From Burkholderia sp. (GTDB lineage Bacteria > Pseudomonadota > Gammaproteobacteria > Burkholderiales > Burkholderiaceae), in the NCBI GenBank assembly GCA_028292565.1, contig JAQGMD010000057.1, positions 1 to 6,114 on the forward strand: a stretch of 6,114 nt of DNA. The letters are read 5' to 3'. A model generated the notes under the pieces. The model made no database searches. It had not been told where the DNA came from and was given only the letters and a program-made list of their open reading frames with translations. The position numbers and the translations under genes are program-made. Below are positions 1 to 4,433 of this stretch, in pieces (position 1 is the first letter of the stretch; every line of letters starts with the position of its first letter).

Positions 1-93
1 GCGTTCGAACGGCTGATGGGGCTGATTTTGTCGGCGATGGCGGTGGAGATGCTGTTGGCGGGGATTCGCGATTACCTGTCGTCTCTTAAGTAG
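1..93 (+). CDS. MarC-family integral membrane protein, C-terminal end (5' truncated by window)
   Basis: Only the final 30 codons and a TAG stop are present; the gene begins left of the window. The tail contains RLMGLILSAMAVEMLLAGI, a hydrophobic helix that matches the last membrane segment of MarC/YhgN-family (UPF0056) proteins as I remember them, where an R-[LIV]-MG-L-[IL] start and an AV-[QE]-M-[IL]-L core are typical. It is followed by a short polar tail ending SSLK. MarC proteins are inner-membrane proteins of about 200 residues with six predicted helices. Their transport substrate is not settled; MarC is no longer thought to cause multiple antibiotic resistance. With so little sequence, another small membrane protein cannot be excluded. 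No clear intrinsic terminator follows the stop. Confidence 0.65.
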   Translation, partial: AFERLMGLILSAMAVEMLLAGIRDYLSSLK

Positions 94-101
94 CGCATAG
101 T

Positions 102-206
102 CAATATAATCAATTTGTTAGAATGTATATCTAATGTGATTAATTAAATTTTTCCTGGCGGGGCGTCCTGGAACTGGAGAATGTTGGATTTCACAATATA
201 ATCAAT
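102..206. repeat. 13-bp direct repeat CAATATAATCAAT, two copies 92 bp apart
   Basis: Identical copies lie at 102-114 and 194-206 in the AT-rich gap between the MarC-like gene and the HipB-like gene. Both read CAATATAATCAAT. The intervening sequence is AT-rich, with a short GC-rich patch around 158-170, and has no ORF of note. The repeats could be remnants of an insertion or recombination event, or a chance match in low-complexity DNA. Confidence 0.45.
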
Positions 207-271
207 GTCTTGCGATTCAAATTTATTGTAGGTTATTTACAGTAATCACGGAAAGCTAGACATAGAGCGAT

Positions 272-598
272 TTAGAAGTAGTCATCGTCGCCATCCTTCC
301 CACTTTGCCGTACGCGGCTACGTGTATTAGATGCCCACAGTGCGATATCCGGCATTGGCGCAGTCTCGTCCAGAACGCCGAGTATCATCAAAGCGGACAA
401 ATAAATGCCGACTCCTGCACCGGGGTCACCTTTTTCGAGCCGACGTAGCGTTGCGTCGGATATCCCCATTCGGGAACAAAGGTCTTCAGCGCGAATTTTT
501 TGTGTAATCCGCTGTTTCTTTATGCAGTTTCCCCAGACGCGAAGCCGCTCCAAAACCAGCGTTGGCACGGCGTCTGCGCGTAGCAGCTTTTTGGGCAT
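272..598 (-). CDS. HipB-like XRE-family DNA-binding protein, orphan (no hipA alongside)
   Basis: A 108-residue protein. Residues 22-57 form a helix-turn-helix region whose core is AEDLCSRMGISDATLRRLEKG, where the second helix (SDATLRRLEKG) is the expected DNA-recognition helix. The overall pattern, with an N-terminal LERLRVWG helix, the HTH, a GDPGAG turn, a hydrophobic YLSALMILGVLDE helix and an acidic C-terminus ending GDDDYF, resembles the small HTH antitoxins encoded just upstream of hipA toxin genes. HipB-type proteins repress their own operon and neutralise the HipA kinase. No hipA follows: the 178 bp from this stop to the MarC-like stop has no matching ORF. I chose ATG at 598, which lies 10 nt after AAGGA on the minus strand; a TTG at 604 would add two residues but sits only 4 nt from the SD. 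The duplicated dyads upstream suggest autorepression. It could also be a plain transcriptional regulator rather than a former antitoxin. Confidence 0.8.
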   Translation of the reverse strand: MPKKLLRADAVPTLVLERLRVWGNCIKKQRITQKIRAEDLCSRMGISDATLRRLEKGDPGAGVGIYLSALMILGVLDETAPMPDIALWASNTRSRVRQSGKDGDDDYF

Positions 599-608
599 GA
601 CCAAATCA

Positions 609-716
609 TCCTTTATAGATATCGTATTATTAGCATTAAACCGATATCTATGAAGGAGAGAAAAGTAAATGCATCTTTATAGATATCGGTTTAACTGACT
701 TAATCTGATATCTATA
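609..716. promoter_or_regulatory. Duplicated operator: four GATATC-centred half-sites upstream of the HipB-like gene
   Basis: Four TAGATATC half-sites have their GATATC cores at 618-623 (A), 643-648 (B), 682-687 (C) and 707-712 (D). A and C read TATAGATATC on the + strand; B and D read it on the minus strand. A-B and C-D are each convergent dyads with cores 25 bp apart, and the whole pair is repeated with an offset of exactly 64 bp. B (636-651) and C (679-694) are perfect 16-bp inverted copies of ATAGATATCGGTTTAA. Site A touches the SD of the HipB-like gene. The arrangement is what an autorepressor operator would look like. That the adjacent HTH protein is the ligand is inference. Confidence 0.7.
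669..698 (+). other. Nine-codon ORF with an upstream SD, overlapping operator site C
   Basis: ATG at 669 follows AAGGAG (653-658) by 10 nt and reads MHLYRYRFN before a TGA. The SD lies on the outer arm of the A-B dyad, mirroring the SD of the HipB-like gene on the other arm. It could be a minimal leader peptide, the start of a deleted divergent gene, or a coincidence of the repeated operator. Most of its codons are operator sequence, so a real peptide is doubtful. Confidence 0.15.
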
Positions 717-877
717 ACGCTTATAGTAGCCGTAGATCCGCCATGTGCAACGCAGCTATGCCACGAATGCCCCCCAATGGGGCGCATGGCACCCCCCCCA
801 CTTTCTTGCGGATATTCATATACTTGTACTATATTTCTCATCTAAATTGTTTAAAGTATTTTCTAGATTAACGGCAT
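717..877. other. Non-coding spacer with a GC-rich hairpin and C8 tract
   Basis: This lies within the 320-bp stretch between the HipB-like start and the small peptide stop. I see no supported gene in it. The notable element is an imperfect hairpin at 759-791: arms ATGCCCCCC (767-775) and GGGGCGCAT (779-787) have one mismatch and a 3-nt AAT loop. The outer extension is TGCC/GGCA (759-762 with 788-791), with ACGA bulged. Eight consecutive C follow at 792-799. From about 815 the DNA is AT-rich up to the terminator at 878. Confidence 0.5.
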
Positions 878-900
878 AAAAAACCGGCCGAAGCCGGTTT
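878..900 (-). terminator. Intrinsic terminator of the 26-residue peptide gene
   Basis: A perfect 8-bp stem, AAACCGGC (881-888) with GCCGGTTT (893-900), closes a 4-nt loop. On the minus strand the stem is followed by a run of six T (878-883). It begins 18 bp after the stop codon of the peptide gene. On the + strand only three T follow the stem, so it is oriented for minus-strand transcription. Confidence 0.85.
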
Positions 901-918
901 CATCACCGAATCGCTGAA

Positions 919-999
919 CTACATCTCTTCGTCCAACGGCAGCGTCAGGAATTGCGCAAAGTTTGCCGAACTCGACATCTCTTCGAAGATCTTGGCCAT
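919..999 (-). CDS. 26-residue peptide gene of unknown function, divergent from the LysR gene
   Basis: ATG at 999 runs 26 codons to a TAG at 921-919. AGGAG lies 6 nt upstream of the start, and an intrinsic terminator starts 18 nt after the stop, so start signal, frame and end signal all agree. The peptide begins MAKIFEEMSSS, has a mostly apolar middle (ANFAQFLTLPL) and ends DEEM. It has five acidic residues and one Lys (net about -4), no Cys, no signal peptide and no membrane helix. The motif EEM occurs near both ends, from an 11-bp DNA repeat (ACATCTCTTCG on the + strand at 921-931 and 974-984). I do not recognise the family. It could be a secreted or modified peptide precursor, a small regulatory protein or a leader peptide. 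The divergent LysR gene and the T-N11-A box between them suggest LysR control, which is inference. Confidence 0.65.
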   Translation of the reverse strand: MAKIFEEMSSSANFAQFLTLPLDEEM

Positions 1000-1005
1000 G
1001 ATGTT

Positions 1006-1010
1006 CTCCT
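1006..1010 (-). promoter_or_regulatory. Ribosome binding site of the 26-residue peptide gene
   Basis: AGGAG on the minus strand, 6 nt from the ATG at 999. It is the strongest support that this very short frame is translated. The neighbouring LysR gene has no comparable SD. Confidence 0.75.
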
Positions 1011-1061
1011 GTGACGATTAGAGCGTGCATGAAACCGACCGCATCGCATGAGTGCGGAAAA

Positions 1062-1074
1062 TATATTCAATATA
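1062..1074. promoter_or_regulatory. Candidate LysR-type operator (palindromic T-N11-A box)
   Basis: TATATTCAATATA is a perfect palindrome around C1068 and fits the T-N11-A pattern that LysR-type regulators bind. It lies between the divergent peptide gene (start 999) and LysR gene (start 1145), the classical position for such a site. I see no good -35 box upstream of the TATATT on the minus strand, which fits an activator-dependent promoter for the peptide gene. Because the sequence is AT-rich, a chance palindrome is possible. Confidence 0.45.
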
Positions 1075-1144
1075 AATACGCATAGAAGGAACGATTTATC
1101 ACTTTATTATTGCGCTTTAGTCACAAGTGAAATATCGTCGCCGC

Positions 1145-2065
1145 ATGGACCAGTTCAAACAGATTTCAACTTTCGTCGACGTGGCCGCCAAAGGCAGCCT
1201 GTCCGCAGCCGCGCGGGCGGAGGGGATCGCCCCGGCAATGATCGGCCGCCGCCTGGATGCGCTGGAAGAGCGGCTAGGGGTCAAGCTGCTGCAAAGAACC
1301 ACCCGCAAAATTGCGCTCACCAACGAGGGCATAGCATTCCTCGAAGACTGCCAGCGCATCCTGGCGGAACTTGAAAACGCCGAAGCGGCCGTATCGGAAC
1401 GCAGCGCCAGGGCCACCGGCCATTTGCTGGTCTCAGCGCCCGCCGGTTTCGGCCGGCAGCATGTGGCGCCGCTGTTGCCCTCTTTTCTCACCGAGCAGCG
1501 GGATGTGACGGTGACCCTCAATTTGAATGACCGCGTCGTCGACCTGATCGGCGAAGGCATCGACGTTGCGATCCGCATTGCAGACCTGTCCGACTCCAGC
1601 TTGATCGGCGTAAAGCTCGCCGACAATAAACGGGTAGTGATCGCCTCTCCTGCTTATATAAAGCGTTATGGCGCTCCCAGTTCGCTCGACGAACTGGCCA
1701 AACATAACTGCCTCGCAATCAGCAGCGAAGGCAGCCAGCGTGGATGGACTTTTCGCCAGAACGGCAAGAACGTCACGCTGAAGGTGACTGGCAATATGGT
1801 ATGCAATGACGGTGCGGTGCTGCACGATTGGGCGCTGTCGGGAAAGGGATTGGCGTGGCGCTCGATCTGGGAAGTGGGCACCGCGATCGAGTCGGGCAAG
1901 CTGGTGACGGTGCTCGACGAATTTGCCGCGCCGGGCAATGACATTTACGCGGTGTTCGCGCAACGCCGGCATTTGCCGCTGCGAATCAGGGCATTTGTGG
2001 ATTTCCTGAGGCATGCCTATGGGCAGCCGGAATATTGGCAGGGACGGACCAATCCGATCAGGTAA
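1145..2065 (+). CDS. LysR-family transcriptional regulator (CrgA-like)
   Basis: A 306-residue regulator, the usual length for the family. Residues 1-60 form the winged HTH: MDQFKQISTFVDVAAKGSLS is the standard LysR opening, then AAARAEGIAPAMIGRRLDALEERLG is the HTH with linker helix, followed by KLLQRTTRKIALTNEG of the wing. Residues from about 90 to 296 form the periplasmic-binding-protein-like effector domain, and GFGRQHVAPLLPSFL and DRVVDLIGEGIDVAIRI are typical of the CrgA-like subgroup. The effector is unknown. I chose ATG at 1145 because LysR proteins of this subgroup start with MDQF; a GTG at 1127 would add MKYRRR, and neither start has a strong SD. It is divergent from the 26-residue peptide gene and 203 bp upstream of the permease, either of which may be a target. 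Confidence 0.92.
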   Translation: MDQFKQISTFVDVAAKGSLSAAARAEGIAPAMIGRRLDALEERLGVKLLQRTTRKIALTNEGIAFLEDCQRILAELENAEAAVSERSARATGHLLVSAPAGFGRQHVAPLLPSFLTEQRDVTVTLNLNDRVVDLIGEGIDVAIRIADLSDSSLIGVKLADNKRVVIASPAYIKRYGAPSSLDELAKHNCLAISSEGSQRGWTFRQNGKNVTLKVTGNMVCNDGAVLHDWALSGKGLAWRSIWEVGTAIESGKLVTVLDEFAAPGNDIYAVFAQRRHLPLRIRAFVDFLRHAYGQPEYWQGRTNPIR

Positions 2066-2142
2066 GCGGATGTCCCTTACGCCCGCCTGCTTTGCTGTCG
2101 GTCACACCACACTTGCGATGGATTAAGACCACGTGCATAGAT

Positions 2143-2166
2143 CGCTGCAAAATTTTCAATGCAGCG
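2143..2166. promoter_or_regulatory. Inverted repeat in the permease leader region
   Basis: CGCTGCA (2143-2149) and TGCAGCG (2160-2166) are perfect inverted copies separated by a 10-nt AT-rich spacer. GATC flanks both sides and would extend the match with a one-base bulge. It lies about 100 bp upstream of the permease start, where an operator or an mRNA leader hairpin could sit. It does not match the FadR/LldR-type consensus I know, so the ligand is unknown. Confidence 0.4.
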
Positions 2167-2256
2167 GATCTTGCAAGTCCGTCGATTCCTCCTCGGTCAC
2201 TTCGCCTTCGAAATGCATATCGCGGCAGCAAGGTCCGCGCGTTCATCAAGTCACTC

Positions 2257-2261
2257 GAGGG
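2257..2261 (+). promoter_or_regulatory. Ribosome binding site that fixes the permease start
   Basis: GAGGG lies 7 nt upstream of ATG 2269. The frame is open upstream to 2035, but the upstream residues do not resemble a lactate permease and run into the LysR gene, so this SD and the MWTQIYDP opening decide the start. Confidence 0.7.
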
Positions 2262-2268
2262 CAAAGCC

Positions 2269-3930
2269 ATGTGGACTCAAATCTATGACCCGTTCCACAA
2301 TGCCGTGATATCGACATTGGTGGCGGCAGTGCCGGTGGTCGTCATGCTGGCGGCGCTGGCATTCTTTCACATCAAGGCGCACATCGCCGCACTGCTAGGC
2401 CTGGTCGCCGCGCTGGCCGTCGCCATCCTCGGATATTCGATGCCCGCCGATGCGGCGGTTTCGTCGGCCTTGCTCGGCGCGGCGAACGGCTTGTTGCCGA
2501 TCGGCTGGATCATTTTGAATGTGATCTTCCTGTACCAACTCACCGAACGCAAAGGCTACTTCCGGGTGCTGCAGGAAAGTATCACCGGCATCACACTCGA
2601 CCGCCGCCTGCAGTTGTTGTTGGTGGCCTTCTGCTTCGGCGCGTTCTTCGAGGGCGCGGGCGGATTCGGCACGCCGGTTGCAGTGACGGGCGCGATGCTG
2701 ATCGGGTTGGGTTTCGCACCACTGGCGGCGTCAGGCCTGTCGCTGATTGCCAATACCGCGCCGGTGGCCTACGGTGCGCTCGGCACGCCAATCATCGCGC
2801 TGGCCGGCGTCACCGGGCTCGACATGCTGGAGTTGTCGGGGATGGTCGGCCGCCAGTTGCCGTTCTTCTCAATCATCGTGCCGTTCTGGCTGATCTGGGC
2901 TTTCTGCGGATTTCGCGGTATGAAAGACATCTGGCCCGCCATCCTGATCGCCGGCGCGAGCTTCGCGATCCCGCAATACCTGATCTCCAACTTCCACGGT
3001 CCCTGGCTGGTCGATGTAGGCGCTGCGCTGATATCAATGACCTGCCTCGCGCTGTTCCTGAGAGTATGGCGGCCCGCGGAGGTCTGGACTTCCGCGGCCG
3101 GGAAATTTGCCGGCTCGCTGTCGGAGGTGGTGAATACCAGCGTGGGCACGACTGTGCACAACTATTCACGTGGCGAAGTCATGCGCGCATGGCTGCCATG
3201 GGCGATCCTGTCGGTGCTGGTGTTCGTATGGGGTATACCCGAATGGAAGAAGCTGCTCGACGGGTTGTCGGTCTTCAAGTTCGAATGGCCGGGCCTGCAT
3301 AACATGGTCCAGCGTATGCCGCCGGTGGTGCCCAAGCCTCACGCCGAAGCGGCGATCTATACGCTCAACTGGCTGTCGGCCACCGGCTCCGGCATCCTGC
3401 TCGCGGCCATCATCTCGGGCCTGGTGATGGGATACAAGGTGCGTGACATGTTCAAGGTGTACTGGGACACGCTGAAGCTTTTGCGGTATTCGCTTGCCAC
3501 CATCGCGGCGATGCTGGCGCTGGGTTACACCACGCGTTATTCCGGCATCGACACAACGCTCGGGTTGGCGTTCTCGCATACCGGCGTGTTCTATCCGTTC
3601 TTCGGTACCCTGCTCGGCTGGCTCGGCGTCGCGCTCACAGGGTCCGACACCGCATCGAATGTCCTGTTCGGAGGTTTGCAAAAAACGTCGGCGGAGCAGC
3701 TCGGCCTCAACCCGGTGTTGATGGCGGCCGCCAACTCCTCCGGCGGCGTAATGGGCAAGATGATCGATGCGCAATCGATCGTGGTGGCATCGACCGCGAC
3801 CAAATGGTATGGCCACGAGGGCGATATCCTGCGCTACGTGTTCTTCCACTCGGTTGCGCTGGCGTGCCTGGTCGGACTGCTGGTGACATTGCAGGCGTAT
3901 GTCTATCCGTTCACGCTGCTGGTCAAATAG
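2269..3930 (+). CDS. lldP: L-lactate permease (LldP/GlcA family proton symporter)
   Basis: A 553-residue polytopic inner-membrane protein, close in length to E. coli LldP (551) and GlcA (560). Family members import L-lactate, D-lactate or glycolate with protons. Long hydrophobic segments run throughout, consistent with 12 or more membrane helices. Recognisable blocks are W-x-Q-x-YDP at the N-terminus, FCFGAFFEGAGGFGTPVA around residues 121-138, NTAPVAYGALGTPI from residue 162, MVGRQLPF, RMPPVV, LTGSDTASN from residue 456, and ANSSGGVMGKMI from residue 488. All have counterparts in LldP. The gene is monocistronic here: the LysR gene ends 203 bp upstream and a terminator begins 15 bp after the stop. 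No lactate dehydrogenase (lldD or lldEFG) or lldR gene lies in the window, so lactate versus glycolate preference cannot be decided. Confidence 0.95.
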   Translation: MWTQIYDPFHNAVISTLVAAVPVVVMLAALAFFHIKAHIAALLGLVAALAVAILGYSMPADAAVSSALLGAANGLLPIGWIILNVIFLYQLTERKGYFRVLQESITGITLDRRLQLLLVAFCFGAFFEGAGGFGTPVAVTGAMLIGLGFAPLAASGLSLIANTAPVAYGALGTPIIALAGVTGLDMLELSGMVGRQLPFFSIIVPFWLIWAFCGFRGMKDIWPAILIAGASFAIPQYLISNFHGPWLVDVGAALISMTCLALFLRVWRPAEVWTSAAGKFAGSLSEVVNTSVGTTVHNYSRGEVMRAWLPWAILSVLVFVWGIPEWKKLLDGLSVFKFEWPGLHNMVQRMPPVVPKPHAEAAIYTLNWLSATGSGILLAAIISGLVMGYKVRDMFKVYWDTLKLLRYSLATIAAMLALGYTTRYSGIDTTLGLAFSHTGVFYPFFGTLLGWLGVALTGSDTASNVLFGGLQKTSAEQLGLNPVLMAAANSSGGVMGKMIDAQSIVVASTATKWYGHEGDILRYVFFHSVALACLVGLLVTLQAYVYPFTLLVK

Positions 3931-3944
3931 TGAAGGGCAAAATA

Positions 3945-3971
3945 AAAATCCCCGGGCATGCCGGGGATTTT
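3945..3971. terminator. Bidirectional intrinsic terminator between the permease and cold-shock genes
   Basis: A perfect 11-bp stem, AAAATCCCCGG (3945-3955) with CCGGGGATTTT (3961-3971), closes a 5-nt GCATG loop. Read on the + strand it ends in TTTTCT; read on the minus strand it ends in TTTTTATTTT, a better U-tract. The permease stop is 14 bp to the left and the cold-shock stop 23 bp to the right, so it serves both convergent genes. Confidence 0.9.
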
Positions 3972-3994
3972 CTATGCAGCTGAAAGCGTAAAGC

Positions 3995-4198
3995 TTAGAT
4001 CGGCTGGATGTTCGAAGCTTGCTTGCCCTTCGGGCCAGTAGTAACTTCGAAAGTAACGCGCTGGTTTTCTTTCAAAGTCTTGAAGCCGCTCGACTGGATA
4101 GCGGAGAAGTGCGCGAACAGATCTTCGCCGCCTTCATCCGGGGTAATGAAACCAAAACCTTTGGAGTCGTTGAACCACTTTACAGTACCTGTTGCCAT
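3995..4198 (-). CDS. Cold-shock protein, CspA family
   Basis: A 67-residue single cold-shock domain, the full length for this family. The five-stranded OB fold binds single-stranded RNA and DNA and acts as an RNA chaperone or antiterminator in the cytoplasm. The nucleic-acid-binding motifs are intact: RNP1 KGFGFI at residues 13-18 and RNP2-like DLFAHF at 26-31, with W8, F15, F17, F28, H30 and F31 as the usual aromatic and basic contacts. The start is ATG 4198 (MATGTVKWF), preceded by AGGA with a 6-nt gap. An ORF start 34 codons further upstream lies in the leader and is not used in this family. The gene is convergent with the permease and shares its terminator. Whether it is cold-induced or constitutive cannot be told from the protein. 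Confidence 0.96.
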   Translation of the reverse strand: MATGTVKWFNDSKGFGFITPDEGGEDLFAHFSAIQSSGFKTLKENQRVTFEVTTGPKGKQASNIQPI

Positions 4199-4316
4199 TT
4201 CATTTCCTATTACATAGTTGGTGGGCTTTTGCCCGGATAGAACCTTTGAAGCAAGAAAGGAATGACAGACGAATACTGCACTACTATGCTCAAACTTCAA
4301 ACGGTCGCAAATTATA
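4199..4316 (-). promoter_or_regulatory. Promoter and long 5' leader of the cold-shock gene
   Basis: A perfect -10 box TATAAT is present on the minus strand at 4316-4311. The -35 is poor: TCCGCT at 17 bp or TTGTCC at 20 bp upstream. Transcription from about 4304 would give a leader of roughly 105 nt, long for a bacterial gene but usual for cold-shock genes, where leader folding controls translation. A small hairpin (GGGC, AAAA loop, GCCC) occurs at 4223-4234, about 25 nt upstream of the start codon. I did not find a clear cold-box match. Confidence 0.55.
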
Positions 4317-4395
4317 CTTCATAAAAGAAGAGCAGCGGACAATTTAATCATCCACCCGGGCTCGCGGAATGCATGGCACGCTTGCTGCATGCATT

Positions 4396-4433
4396 CATGG
4401 CAGGTTCCCCCAACAATAAAGTCGACTGCCATG
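4396..4433. repeat. 8-bp inverted repeat overlapping the recQ start codon
   Basis: CATGGCAG (4396-4403) and CTGCCATG (4426-4433) are perfect inverted copies 22 nt apart. The right arm contains the proposed ATG (4431). The octamer palindrome TGCATGCA (4386-4393) lies just upstream. In mRNA this hairpin would hide the start codon; in DNA it could be a protein-binding dyad. Confidence 0.4.

Noticed and set aside
94..271. Possible hipA remnant downstream of the HipB-like gene
   Set aside because: I read the minus-strand frames and found frequent stops and no kinase motif, so no fragment can be supported.
405..653. 82-codon + strand frame opposite the HipB-like gene
   Set aside because: Antisense to a gene with a clear HTH domain; Ser/Arg-rich translation without features.
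609..716. CRISPR-like array from the spaced repeats
   Set aside because: Units are short, alternate in orientation and number four, with spacers of unequal length, which fits an operator and not a CRISPR array.
1048..1374. 108-codon + strand frame starting in the LysR promoter region
   Set aside because: Runs into the LysR gene in another frame and becomes Arg/Gly-rich; no SD supports the start.
1117..2014. Overlapping minus-strand frames of 169 and 193 codons
   Set aside because: Antisense shadows of the LysR gene; Ser/Arg-rich and low-complexity.
2035..2268. N-terminal extension of the permease in the same frame
   Set aside because: The extra residues overlap the LysR 3' end, lack hydrophobic segments and have no SD, while ATG 2269 has an SD and a family-typical opening.
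3166..3849. 227-codon open frame on the minus strand
   Set aside because: Antisense to the lactate permease; Arg/His/Gln-rich with no recognisable domain.
4199..4300. 34-codon N-terminal extension of the cold-shock protein
   Set aside because: The conserved start MATGTVKWF at 4198 has its own SD, and the upstream part lies in the untranslated leader after the TATAAT box.
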